Source: Dirofilaria immitis (lineage: Eukaryota > Nematoda > Chromadorea > Rhabditida > Onchocercidae). From it: 64,000 nt of DNA. Positions 40,666 to 54,700 of this stretch are shown in pieces; the first letter of the stretch is position 1; every line of letters starts with the position of its first letter. The stretch spans positions 2,604,001 to 2,668,000 of the forward strand of contig JAKNDB010000107.1 in NCBI GenBank assembly GCA_024305405.1, in the 5' to 3' direction. Under the pieces are notes generated by a model. It worked only from the letters and a program-made list of their open reading frames with translations. It was not told where the DNA came from and did no database searches. Made by a program: the position numbers and the translations under genes.

Positions 40666-41508
40666 TCTACCTTTAATCTCTTATTTGTTTATCATAAGTA
40701 AAAGAACACTTCCAACATATTTTTAATGATAAGGGATATAAAAGACAGCAAAAAGAATGTCAACGTTATCAATTATCATTTGGAGCATCGATTGTATTGT
40801 CTCAATCTAGTCACTCAGTCAGTCAATTAATTGCTCTATTTCAAAGAGCAATATGTAAATTTTGTAATCTTTCAACTTAAGAAACCGATAATATTACCGT
40901 CAATAAATGCTCCATTTATTAGTAGACAAAGATGATAAAACAGGAAATAAAATGAGACGGCGATTCGCCTCCAAAATAACGACATCGTAAAATATACGCA
41001 TGTGTCACCAGGCTTATTTCTGAAACTAATGTCCCCATTAATTTAAAAAAAGCCAAGTGGAAGTAAACATTCCATAAATAAATATCATAAATATTCTTAA
41101 AATTATTGAATTAATTCACTTACTACTATATTTCACTTACTCATAAATGCACCTTGTCAGATAAAATTTTCCTTTTAATAGAAATTAATGAAACAGGTTA
41201 TCATATTAAACTTGCTTGCTTATCATGTTTATGTTTACTAAGGCGAATGTCTTAACACTGCAATTTCAATCTGATTAAATTATTCCTTAAGTTTATGTAT
41301 CCTTGGATAGGAAAAGGATATATAGGTAGATAATCACTTGGCATTTTAATTTCTTGGCTATCTTATATTTTCTTGGCCAAATAAATTTTGTCATTGTTAC
41401 TTCTTCAATTTATATTACATATACATTTGCACATAGAATGCACGTGCATAAATGCATGCACACCTTTAATACATATTTACGCATACACATGCAACATGCA
41501 TGCTCATA

Positions 41509-41615
41509 AATATAGACAGACATACACATACACATGAGCATACAATATGCTTACAGACATACACATACACATGAATACACAAAAATGCTTACAGACATAC
41601 ACATACACAGACAGA
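41509..41615. repeat. ACATAC-rich minisatellite
   Basis: Three imperfect copies of a segment containing ACAGACATACACATACACA, two preceded by ATGCTT. It lies about 0.8 kb upstream of the ADAM17-like start. Confidence 0.75.
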
Positions 41616-41735
41616 CAAAAGTCTTATCGTGATTGCCCGTAGTATATGAAAACTTTTGGGGAAAAAAAGAATTCTATTCGATTTCGTAATCAGTCTAGCA
41701 GTAAATGAATAATTTCTCTTTCATTAAAAATAGGG

Positions 41736-41755
41736 ATGACGTCATCGATGAGTCA
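41736..41755. promoter_or_regulatory. CRE palindrome next to an AP-1-like site
   Basis: ATGACGTCAT at 41736-41745 is the perfect bZIP CRE/ATF palindrome. TGAGTCA at 41749-41755 is a consensus AP-1 site only three bases later. The pair lies in the divergent intergenic region, about 1.1 kb from each gene start. The motifs are seen; regulation is inferred. Confidence 0.45.
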
Positions 41756-42781
41756 TCACTACAGAATAAGATCTTATCGAAGGAGATGATCGAGAGTGAA
41801 TGATGATTTTACGGGAATGAATTAAAGAGTATTATAATAAGGAGAGGGAAAGAGAAAAAATAACAGAGAAATTAATGGAAAGAATATTAGAAAATTGAGG
41901 AAAAATGATAGGTATTTATCTGATCAACCAGAATATCCTAATTGATTGGAATACTATCATTCACAATCATCTAAAACTGAATGAATAATCAATAATTTTC
42001 TGATATATTTATAATTTTTTAGCATACAAACAATCAATGATTTCCCTGTATACATATATTGCAAACATTGTTACTTGAAAATTGTAGAGAGAAATTGATA
42101 ATATATAAATCTCTTGCGATAATATATCCATTGATCAGTCAGTCGATATATTGATGCATATCAAATTTGTTCGAGATTGATTCATCTCTATAGTTTTAGA
42201 TGCTAAATAAAATTTTAGAAATTCATCTCAGATGTCGGTATATCTCGAGGTATTAATATCTTTTTATAACTTTCCTTTTTTTTTCTAATAAAAATTACTT
42301 CCAATTCAGTTTATAATAAAATCTAAAAATATATGAAAATATTCGAAAGAAAGGGTCCTGTATGGAATACCTGCTTTGAATCATTGATTCTTCACCTTTT
42401 AATTATTCCTTTTGTTTATATAGCAAATAGTTGTTTTATGTTAATTTTGAGAGCTATCCCGGTATTCCCATTTATATCTTTATATTTATCCATCAATTTT
42501 AGTAACATTCCACTTGTACATTTATTCTGATCTGTTCGGATCAATTCACCTATTATGGTATTTTTCCATGCATTTTTTATCCGGCAATTTTCCGGTATTT
42601 TATATTTTTGAATTTCTTCAAATGTTCACTCACTTATTCATTCACTGTGTTCACGCTACGTTAATAACGTTAAAGAATAATTATCTGCAAGAAATAGGAA
42701 AAGATATAAAGCGACAAATGTTTTTGATCGAACATTGATAGAATAATATTAACACAGTTATAACTTCTAGCGATTATTTCC

Positions 42782-42783
42782 AG
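42782..42783 (+). promoter_or_regulatory. Candidate spliced-leader acceptor of V-ATPase H
   Basis: ATTTCCAG lies 32 bases before the ATG at 42816, with a pyrimidine-rich run before it. Confidence 0.4.
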
Positions 42784-42815
42784 CATTACCGAATTTCATA
42801 TTTTATTCCAAAAAA

Positions 42816-45800
42816 ATGACCGATTCTACAATCGTAGCAGATGTTCCACAAATCCCTCAAGTTGATATGATTAGTGCAACGAGTAAGTTACAATTAGAAG
42901 CAGCCGATGTTCGAAATAATCGACCTAATTGGAACTCCTACTTAAGGTTTTTTTTCATTATTTTGTACATGCTATCTTGTTTTAATTACATTCTTTAATA
43001 ATATCGTATTTTAGTTATATTTATATGTTTCCGTATCTTAAAATAAAATGGTTTATTACGGCGGATGAAGGAGAATAGCTTGGCGAATGTAAGAGAAACT
43101 ATAGTTTTTATCTGTTGATATAGAAGAAACTTTACTTATTGCTGTGGAATGAATTGTAATAGATACGGAAAAGAAGCTTATAGTAACTGGAGAAATAAGC
43201 AATAACTTATAACAGTTAAAGCTCACTAAAATGCGAAATAAGATCAATCAGAGTATTACTGTTCTTCATAAGATGGTAGTGTTTTGTTCTCTTATTTTGA
43301 ATTTTGTGCTAGTTGATTCTTAACTAGTTTTCGCTTCCATTATGATTGAAATTTTATCTTTTTGCTATTTATCACTTTTTATTATTAAAGAATTACGCAT
43401 TTTACTTTGCCAGATTTTTGTAGTAAGTAATATAAGGATTTGATAAAATCAATCTAATATCAAATATTAGGTTGGTTTTTCTCTTCTTCCTGAAAAATAT
43501 AATGAATACGTTAATAAATGAGAGAAGCTTTGTTAGAAGAAAAAAGTGAAATATGTTTTAATCAAGTTATTAATTGTATAAAGTTAATAGACGAACTTTG
43601 CAGGAGTCAAATGATTGCGCAGGAAGATTATGATTTTATAACAGCATACGAAGTATCAAAAACTAAGCAAGATCGTGATATCCTCTTGGAAAATAACAAA
43701 AATCAGTGTGCACGAACAATGATCAATTTTATTACAACTGTTGCCAAAGATCAAAATGTTCGCTATGTACTAACGTTACTGGATGATATGATTTTAGTTA
43801 GCGTTACATTTGTATATTCTACAAAAATCTTCCATAGTTTTTGTTTTTATTGTTTTGTTAGAAGTTTTGTTTTTATTGTTTTGTTAAAAATTAAGTGAAA
43901 AAAAAGTTCGATATCTTTGCAATCATCAATAATCTCTATTTTCTGTTAAATCAAATTTGGTCCTTATAATACCACTAATTTAGCTTATATATTGATAAAT
44001 TGACAAATTGATATAATTTATTAGTTTTTATAATGGGAATGCAACTATGAAATTTAAGATTTATTGACGAAAAATTGTTTCTCTATAGAAACCAGCAGTT
44101 TTAAACTAGAGCACAAATGTTTCGCCTTCCTTTTCTTTCAGTTATTACTTTATTTATCAAGTAGTGATTTATTTCAGGAGGACAAATCACGAGTAGAAAT
44201 ATTTCATAGCTATGCCCGCAAAAATAAGCGTACGTTGTGGTCTTGGTTTCTGGGCATTTTACAACGCCAGGATCCATTTACCGTAAATCAGGTTTGTATT
44301 AAGGCATAACGAGTAAAAGTAGAATTGATTTGCTTAAATAAAAAAGTATTTGTTTGCTTGTTATATGATTTACAGATTAAATCTCCCTTTATGAACTACT
44401 AGTATATTGAATTCCAAAATAGTGTTGAATATCATACTGCCACTACATATTTATTTACCGAGCCATTAAATTCATCCACTTCATGTGATTCAGTGATATT
44501 TTCAAAATAGCCAATCGAAAAGTCTATGACTCACATTTCTTTTATAAATAATAGATTTCATGGTGCAATAATTCCACAAAAATATTTTTAGATGTCATCT
44601 GTTTTGGCAAAGTTTGCATGTTTTGGTACAACATTTATGGAAGGTTCTGATCTGAACTTCTACATTTCATTTCTCAAAGATCAGCTGAAATCTACGGGAA
44701 ATGAGTATATCAATACAACGGCACGTTGTTTACAAATGATGCTTCGGATTGATGAGTATCGTCATGCATTTTTAATGTTGGATGGTATTAAAAGGTTTTT
44801 AAATGAATAGCTTTTTATTTGCATGGTCTTTGATAAATAAATGCAACCACTGTTGACTGATAGGAATGTATAATGATTTGAACACTGAATGGCTAAAAGA
44901 TTGTTTAAGCTAATTTGACTCATAATATTTCATAAATCCGGGAAATAAAATCAATATGTTTCATTATTCGACATAACATGTGGTCATTTTTATTAGAATG
45001 GATTTTCGTCTTTATTTTTTCATACATCACAATAAATGGCTTGAAAATACTTTATATTTTCAGTATTTTATCTGTCTTGAGCGGTAAAACTAACTTCCAA
45101 CTCCAGTATCAACTCATATTCTCCTTATGGTGTCTTACTTTCAATGCAGCCATAGCCGAAAAATTCCCTCATAGTGGGGCTATTCAAATTCTTGGCGATA
45201 TTCTTTCGGAATCAACCAAAGAAAAGTAAAGCCGCATATTTAACTTAATAATTTCATGCGTATGACTTTTCGTAATTGTTAATAATTTTAATTTATCATT
45301 TCTTGCTTTTTTGTAAACATTTAGCTCTTAAAATTATTTGTTTTAGGTAATTCGCATAATCTTAGGGACGTTTCGCAACATTCTCGAGAAGATCGATGAC
45401 CGTGAACTTGAGCGAGAAGCAGCTTTACAGATGGTGCAATGTAAAACTTTAAAAACACTTGAATTAATGGATTCTAAAAATTTGATGATGATGAACTGAA
45501 TGATGATGTTGAATTTCTCAGTGAAAAATTGCACTCCTCAGTCCAAGACTTTTCTTCATTTGATGAATATATGTCAGAGGTATAATTTAAGTGATGAAGA
45601 AATGCTATGTGATACTATTTTTGCTAGGCACTATTAATTAAATTTTTGCGCGATCGAATTTTAAGATGATTTAAATTTTATGGCCCTTCTATATTTCAAA
45701 AAATTCCCAGGTTTCTTCTTTTATCGTTCTGCAAACACTTGGCATTTGAATAATTGGACAGTGATTTGATCTTTTTAAATTTTTTTGAGGTGAAATCAGG

Positions 45801-46280
45801 TCGACTGCAGTGGAGTCCGGTCCACAAATCCGAAAAATTCTGGAGAGAAAATGCGCAGAGATTTAATGAAAAAGATTTCGAACTTTTGAAGTAAGTTCTT
45901 ACATATATAGTAAAACACCCAATTAATATTCTCCCATTTATACATTTTCAGGATTTTAATCAAGATTTTGGAAGTGCAGTCAGATACCTTGACTCTGTGT
46001 GTCGCAGTCCACGATATTGGCGAATATGTAAGACACTATCCGAGAGGCAAAAAGTTCGTTTTTATTCTTTTCTATTTCTTTCTAAAAATATATAATTTTT
46101 TTCCATTTCAGCAAAATTGAACAATTGCAAGGTAAGCAAGCAGTGATGAAACTGCTTTCGGCAGATGATCCAAACGTACGCTATCATTCATTGCTTGCAA
46201 TCCAGAAATTAATGGTGCATAATTGGGAATATCTTGGCAAACAGTTAGATGCCGATAATGAAGCTGCTATAGCTGAGTAA
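42816..46280 (+). CDS. vha-15: V-type ATPase subunit H
   Basis: Regulatory subunit of the V1 sector that activates the proton pump and bridges it to the membrane sector. Exons: 42816-42946, 43604-43796, 44178-44291, 44592-44794, 45064-45225, 45347-45579, 45790-45890, 45952-46053, 46112-46280; about 469 residues, the family length (human 483). Family landmarks in order: [82 protein letters not shown] and [14 protein letters not shown]. Two single-base deficits break the frame: at the acceptor GG 45346-45347, where the phase needs one more G, and in AAAAA 45476-45480 before the Asp-rich segment. Family identity continues on both sides, so these look like sequence errors. The symbol is by analogy with C. 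elegans. Confidence 0.95.
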
Positions 46281-48120
46281 ACATGTGAATACATATATTT
46301 GTAGAAAGTTTGCTATTTATAGAGAAATTTGTAAAATTTGTTCACGTCTATAATTGACCTCGTCTGAAATTATAGATTCTTTTTTGTATGTTAAATGCTC
46401 CTTAACCGAGGACTAGTTATATGATCTAGATTTTTAAAATCTTTTTAGTATCTTATGATTCCGTCTTTCATATTCACTTGTGTTTTGTGATAGACGAATG
46501 AATCGATTAGGTAGTCGATATGAGCGCTATCATCAAAACGAGAAATAACGTAAAGCGTAACTAGAATAGGAAGATTTACTGCAAATATTTTTTCCAGAAA
46601 AATGTATAACTTTTTTGGTACTATACAAATATATAACAGAGTCTTCGAATATTATGCAAATTTTTGTATGGAAAGTAAAAACAATAATCATTTAATTACA
46701 ATTACCAAATTGCAATCATATTGACTTCTTAATCTGTTGAATCTATCCATGCATTCTCATTAAATTATTTTCTATCATTCCAGGTCATTTAATTTATGAG
46801 GAAAAAATTGTATACTTTTTATTTTCAATTAGTCTTATTTAAAACAGTAACTTCCATTGAATTTTTCCACATGATCCTAGCACAATCTGTGATAATTTGT
46901 ATAGTTTCATTATTTATATTTTTGATGCAGTAAAATAGATCTAAAATTCGATTTTAAATATGTGTACACTATATGATATTGAAAAGTGTTAAATTGAAAT
47001 CAAATGCTTCGAGTATAAAATAGTCTAGACTTTCCAAGCGCTAGAGAAAACGAGATCAGAATCATCCAGCACTTATTCCACATAATAGCACGAGAATTTT
47101 CGGTAAGTCCTTTCCTAAAAGTCGCTCTAATATTATGTTCATTAATTCATTGTTGCCCATGCCAAGTCGTAGTTGACAGAATAACTCACTAATAATTGAA
47201 TTTTCCACGGTAACCATAATATTACATAGAGGCAGTATGCATAACATTTGCAGATTAGTGTGCAAACAATGCAAAGATTTGCAATAGCAAAGTAATTTCT
47301 TTCAACAAATGAAGACCATATCTTTTCCCAATGAAGGTTATGTCATCGATTCGATTTGATTTTTTCGACAATCCATTTCTTACTACTAACTGCTATAATA
47401 ATAGTTTGTATATTTGCTAACTTCTGCAAATTTAAAAATCTGAGCTTAACTCGAAGAAATTTCTTCTTTCGAAGGAAATTCAAATTATTTTTGATTGAAA
47501 AAATTATTGGTCATACTTCTAGGTACACTTCTTGAAAAATTCAATGCACAGATTCTTCGTATGTTTATGTGAATTTATATTACAATTTGAGATACCTCAA
47601 TTTACGAGTTCACGCACATTTTCTCATATTTCTAGGGTATTTTATATTTCAGTTAATTCTGTTTACTACTAGCATTTCTTTTAATCATCTCGAACTTGCG
47701 ATTTTCTATCCCCTTAAGAATTCTTATGGTATAAATGACAGACACGCATAAAACAACAAAAAGCATTCGTGCACTACGCCTTCGTCTCTTTTTCCCATCA
47801 GATAACTAATTAAACGACTGAGTTTTAAATTTCAATTAACCCGAAAGGTCGATTTCACACCTAAATGTACGTCACAGCAACTGCCAGTCTGTCATCAGCC
47901 TGCTCCTGCTACATTTTTATATTCCAGCTGTTAAAATTTTTTCATTTTATTCTTAATCGCGATACCGTGACGATTTCCAATGAAACTATACGCCATAATG
48001 GATTTTATTTTAAGAAATGTATTGATATATGTTCATAGATAACTATTAGTAATTAAAACTTGTTCTTAATCATATGCATTTAAATTACAACAACGAACCG
48101 ATAACAATTAAAAGTTATTT
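46281..48120. other. Convergent gap between V-ATPase H and RPL11
   Basis: About 1.8 kb holding two 3' ends. A 70-codon minus-strand frame at 47062-47274 and a partly open plus-strand frame over the same bases were examined. Neither could be tied to a family. Nothing else was recognised. Confidence 0.45.
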
Positions 48121-49732
<1,612 letters not shown>

Positions 49733-49736
49733 CTAC

Positions 49737-49738
49737 CT
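49737..49738 (-). promoter_or_regulatory. Candidate spliced-leader acceptor of rpl-11
   Basis: On the minus strand a pyrimidine-rich run ending TTTTTCAG precedes 13 bases of 5' UTR and the ATG at 49723. Confidence 0.55.
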
Positions 49739-50269
49739 GAAAAAGAAAAAAACGAACTTCTGAAGAATGAATATAAAAAATCACGCATTCGATGACCAGC
49801 AACAAGAAACCAACGATAGCAATTATGTGGTAAAGGAAGGTTAACAAAATATAAGCAAAGAGCTGGATTTCTGAATTCAAACGAAACACAATATGAATAA
49901 ATGAGGCATAACAGTAAATACCAAATAAATATTAGGAATAGTCTATTGCAAAAATGATACAAATATGTTCCTCACTGATTGTAAAATTAAAAATGACTAA
50001 TATTCATTGATAAAAATTAAACATGTCCACGCGATACCTCTACTCAGAAAGATCCAAAACCGCTAAGTGTCAAATTTCAGCATTAAAAATGTGTTTGACA
50101 ACATCTCAACAATACATATTAATAGAAATAATTCAGTTGGTTTTCCAAATAAAAGAATGATCCGATGTAAATTTCGACAGAGATTATTAATCATTACATG
50201 GTTGCTCTGTATTTGTTCATATGTTAAAGACTAATTAAAACTTACACGGAACTCACAAAAGAAACTAAA
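49739..50269. other. Upstream region of rpl-11
   Basis: Promoter or inter-gene space between rpl-11 and the small frame at 50270-50440 on the same strand. Other short frames here are not convincing. Confidence 0.4.
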
Positions 50270-50440
50270 TCAATTAGAAGCTACAGGAATCACCGTTTTA
50301 GATCGTTCGTCGTGTAGGTGTCTGTTAATAACTTTTGTAAATAACTCGAAACGCTGAATACGTAAAGTTCCAGACACAACACACAGCAAAAATCCAACGA
50401 TGAACCCCCCACCAAACAGCAACCGGTTGTTCCTATCCAT
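50270..50440 (-). CDS. Possible 56-residue single-pass membrane microprotein
   Basis: A complete frame on the minus strand starting MDRNNRLLFGGG. One strong hydrophobic helix (about residues 7-23, FGGGFIVGFLLCVVSG) follows a charged N-terminus, and a basic amphipathic C-terminal half (RIQRFELFTKVINRHLHDER) follows the helix. The start region is less AT-rich than its surroundings. I do not recognise a family. Its organisation resembles small mitochondrial or ER membrane proteins, but that is inference. It lies some 550 bases upstream of rpl-11 on the same strand. It could also be a chance frame. Confidence 0.35.
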   Translation of the reverse strand: MDRNNRLLFGGGFIVGFLLCVVSGTLRIQRFELFTKVINRHLHDERSKTVIPVASN

Positions 50441-50572
50441 ATCCAACAAAAGAGGAAAAACGCGGGCGACACCTTTTAACGCTACTCATTTCGATCGATT
50501 ATGTACAACGATTGCGAAATTTCATAAGGTTTCGCTATTGAAGTGTAGTTATTAAACTTATTTTCTTTTCTA

Positions 50573-50910
50573 CGTCGTGAGATAATTTCACATTCGGGAT
50601 CGAGATGTGAAACTGATGTATGGATATAGAAATGAGACATATTGATATCTGATTCTGGAGGTGGTATTATATTGTACTTGATGCAGGATGGAAGAGGTAT
50701 TGGTTTAGCTAATAAGTTAAGAGCGTATGGTGTGTAGAGAAAATATAACCTTGATACTGTGGATGCGAATAGAGTATTGGGTTTTAAAGATGATGAAAGA
50801 AACTTTACTATTGCAGCCAAAATACTTGAGAAATTAGACATCAAAAAATCCAATTGCTTACAAATAACGATAGGAAGTACACATGTAAAAGGTTTACATT
50901 ATCAATTATT
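50573..50910 (+). pseudogene. ribA: Decayed bacterial ribA (GTP cyclohydrolase II) fragment, probably Wolbachia-derived
   Basis: A plus-strand frame reads [20 protein letters not shown] then LRAYGV, a TAG stop (50735-50737), then NLDTVDANRVLGF, KDDERNFTIAAKILEKLDI. This is the GTP cyclohydrolase II core (E. coli [41 protein letters not shown]). Upstream, RC at the zinc-ligand region is retained, but further TAG and TGA stops occur at 50627-50629 and 50633-50635. Downstream the TNNP motif is lost. GTP cyclohydrolase II makes the first committed riboflavin intermediate. Animals lack it; Wolbachia of filarial nematodes have it. The fragment covers roughly 110 of about 200 residues; ends are fuzzy. 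A 123-codon minus-strand frame lies antisense to it. Bacterial origin is confident; Wolbachia is inferred from the host type. Confidence 0.85.
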
Positions 50911-51775
50911 TTTATTATGTACACTGAAATTAGCATAATCATTTCATATCAGTTGTGATTAGATTATTTTAAGATGGCGTACATATTTTTAAGCCGCATC
51001 AATATTACTATTTGTCCCTGAATTCTTTCATTAACAGAATTGATGAAATTTTTATACTCACTGCTCCTTTAAGATACATTATCTTTCTTTTTGTTTTTAA
51101 TCACAACTGATTTGTGTATTTTACATCTAAATAAATCTTACATGGAAATTTTCAAACTTTATTTGAATTTTAACGCATTGTTACAAAATATGTAACACCT
51201 TTAAATGGAAGTATTATTTGTACGCTGCCATTGGCTCTTGACCTTTTATTAATTTTTAGTATTGCTGATATCTATGTTAAGTTTTATAACTAGGTTTAGT
51301 TTATGTAAATTTAAATGATACGAAATATGATCAGATTAAATATGAAAGTTTGGTTTTAAAATATATTCTTTACGTAGCATTTATCGATACGATTTCATTA
51401 AAACAAATAAATAGTTGTTGATTGAGAATTTTATAATGAAAAAATTGTTGATTTAGTATAGGTTTACCAGATTTGGTATCCATTCTCGATGATATTCGCA
51501 TCTTAAACTAAAACTGATGCTATGTTTCTTTTTTTTCACATCTCGAAATGATATATAACCATATTCGTTTGAGATACAGATATATTATTGGTAAGTAATA
51601 TTAATTTGAAGAACTTCTTAAGCATCAGCGAATTCAGATTAAGATTTGAACTATATAATAATCATTTAGATGTTAAAATTTAAATAGTGTTTGAAAATTT
51701 CTCAAAAATTTATTTCAGAGCGAAGATTTAGACTTATATTTTTACTGATATAATTTAACAAAATCGAATTTTTTT
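50911..51775. other. Gap between the ribA relic and the FLYWCH-like gene
   Basis: About 0.9 kb of AT-rich DNA with no recognised gene. It may contain the end of the inserted bacterial segment and the promoter of the downstream gene. Confidence 0.45.
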
Positions 51776-51777
51776 AG
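51776..51777 (+). promoter_or_regulatory. Candidate spliced-leader acceptor of the FLYWCH-like gene
   Basis: GAATTTTTTTAG ends five bases before the ATG at 51783. Confidence 0.55.
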
Positions 51778-51782
51778 TTTTC

Positions 51783-54700
51783 ATGTTGACTACGTTAGTT
51801 GAGAAAACGTTTATTCGAGCACTTCGCGGAGAGATAACAGATGAAGAAGCTGCTGATCAGATTGCTGGTTCACTTTGCGTTGATTCTTTAACAAATAATT
51901 TGCAGGTATTAGATTTTATTTCTTTAACTCATTTCTGTGAAGTACTAACCTATTTGTTACTTATTCTAATAATCTGTTTATGTTATTCTTTATATCATAA
52001 AGCTTGCTCTCGTAAAGCTTATATTATTCACCTTGTTTATACTGTTTATAGAGTGTCAGAAATGTATAGTTACTGAGGAAGCGCTACTCCTTTTTCAATG
52101 CTAATAGCTATTAATAATATATTGAAATTTATTTAAAGACCACTTCTGTTGAATCTTGCAGAATTATGTCAATGGTGTTGAAGTTCAACATAATGTTAAT
52201 AATGTTACAAAAATGTAAGTCATTATAATTTATGTCTGATTCGATCAGACATCCAATCATTTTATAATTTCAAGCATTGGTTTTATAAGTCTTTCTATAT
52301 TGCATTATAAAATATGTTAAGTATTTATTTCATTAAATATCTTGGACTGTTGGATAATTCTAATTGCGTAGTGACCAGGAGGTATTGTGCCTATTAACAA
52401 AATAGGTCTTCAATAGTCCTGATTTATTCGTAGCGATTATGAAAAAATAAATGTAGAAAGTATTTTAAATTTCTTACTTTTATAATGGTGGAATGTAAAA
52501 TGCATATATACAATATGTTGTTAATGTTAAAGAATCAGAGAATTAAGCTTATCTTTTAGGGACACTTCTGCTAATTTGCAGTCACAACTATGTCAACAAC
52601 AACAACAACCAAAAGTCCTAGGTACTATAACTTTGGGTGATTTGCATCCTGCACAAATTGCGCAATTCCAGGTAGTTCTAGGATGTTATTTATTAGTTTT
52701 GCAATGCATTATTTTAAGATTTTGGAATTGCTTCCCTTGTTTATGTCAATTTCCGAATTTAATTGAAACTGAGAGTAATGGATTACTAAGTTTTTATAGT
52801 CAGTGATACATAATGCGATTTTTATAATCAACAATATATATGCGATAAACGCGATCGTACGCCATCTTTGAGAATCTTCAATAGTTCTGTTTAATATAGT
52901 TGTTTTTCGATTTAAATCTTGTTTTAATAAAATGATTTTTTCCAGTTTTGGAATTGAATTGATAACTTATTTTTCCTATCAAGATGTATAGTTGCTTAGA
53001 AAATATGTTTCAGCAAGCATTTACAGAAGCCAGTAAAGGTTTAGCTTCGTCAGTTGTCTTCAATGTGCCGGTGCAAAAGGTTGATAATTCGGAAGAATGT
53101 TTTACAGAAGAAGATAAAGAGAGGTAGGGAGTGATGCATTTTTGAATCAAATATTTGTGCTTACATTGTTTGATCAGTTAATTCATTTTTTTCAAACTTG
53201 ATAACTAACTATTATGCTTGTTATTACCGGCAGATAATAAGCCGAAAAATGATTGTAATGGATATAAAATTCGTTCTCATTGCTGAACATTTAAAGTGAT
53301 AATTATTACTTTAAAATGCGATGTATATGTTGAAACAGCAAAAACTTTGTTTCTTTGAAAGTCTTTGAAAGTAAATGGAATCTAAAGATTTGGAGCACAA
53401 AAAAATTTGCTTCAGGACTTCAAGCTCAGAAGCAAATTAAATTTGATCATATATTCTTTCATTCATTTTTTGTAGATGTGCTCTTCTTCAAGAGTTAATA
53501 ACTGGTCAACGCCCATTAATACTTCATCCTTATGTATTTCTTCTAAATCGACGTTTCAAATGGACTGATATTGCCGTTCCTGTTACCGAGACTGATAAGT
53601 TGGTTTTGTTTATCAATTTCTAAAATTTGAAATTTCCGGTTTTGGATTTAAAATTTAAAAATATTTCTTAATTACAAATATTATTAAGGTTTTCTATATT
53701 TCCATAAAATAAATAAAAATAGAAAGACAAAAAAATAAATAACTCTTTTCTTTTTCGAGAAAAGAATTCAGCTGCTAATCAATTATCAGATTCCGTGTTT
53801 ATCGATTGAACCAGGCGCGTAATTCGCGGTGCTATTATCGTTGTTCAGGTTGTGAGACTATGGCTAAGGAACCCGGCGATCCAATTGCTCAAATAAAACT
53901 TGCTGAAGGTTATTTTTAAGTTTTTCTTTTTGGAAATAGCCCTAATTTGAATAAACTTGTTTAGTTATTTCTGAACTATAAGTTTGGTGATAGTAAACTT
54001 CCATTGTTAATGAAAAATTAACGCAGTTGAATAGATTATGCTGATTTCCGTTGCTTTTTATTATAGGTAATTTGGCAGGTGATGTTAATCCAGTACACAA
54101 TTCAAAATGTGAACTGTTTACATTTTCCAATATTGTCAACAGACAGTTTGACAGAGAAGCTCGCCTTGATGTCTACAACGGAATCATGAGCCCGAAAGAG
54201 GCTTGGAATAGGGTGCGGAGACATGTTTATTTATTTAACAAGATTTTAGTTATCATAAAACATTGATTCGGAAATAATGGATCAGCTGTGGGATAACTTC
54301 ATCAGTTAAGAGTAAGACGATTCGAAGTAATTAAATAGATATTCGCATTTTTCCTGAACAGTATATGAGGTTTTAATTATTCAAAAGGATTTGCTGTGAA
54401 GTTATTACCAGTGTATGCGAAATTTGCATCATATTTCTTTAGTAATCCTTTGATTTGTCCATTTATAGGGACGATTACGAGCTTTGAGGGCAGAAAGCTT
54501 GGTACCTAAAGGTCTGCTAAATGCTGATGAATATCCTACATGGGAGACAATGAATAAAGTTATCATGAAACTGTGGCGAAGTGCAGTTAGTTATTTTTAC
54601 ATTTGTTTATTTTTCTAAAAGATGTGTATTTTTGATTGTGATATCAATACTAAATGAATTAAATCATAATAAATAAACTAACGGAAAAGCATGTTTAATT

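Larger units (their letters stand above)
40666..42815. other. Divergent intergenic region between the ADAM17-like and V-ATPase H genes
   Basis: Promoter-containing region for two divergent genes. It includes the CRE/AP-1-like pair and the ACATAC repeats listed separately. Frames at 42333-42738 are hydrophobic and have no family features. A short Met frame on the minus strand near 40800 was tested as a signal-peptide exon for the ADAM gene but does not join in phase. Confidence 0.5.

Noticed and set aside
47062..47274. 70-codon minus-strand frame, considered as a second bacterial relic
   Set aside because: Neither strand gives a recognisable motif. Kept only as unexplained.
50482..50853. 123-codon minus-strand frame
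   Set aside because: It is antisense to the ribA relic, whose plus-strand translation gives a clear family match. The minus frame has none.
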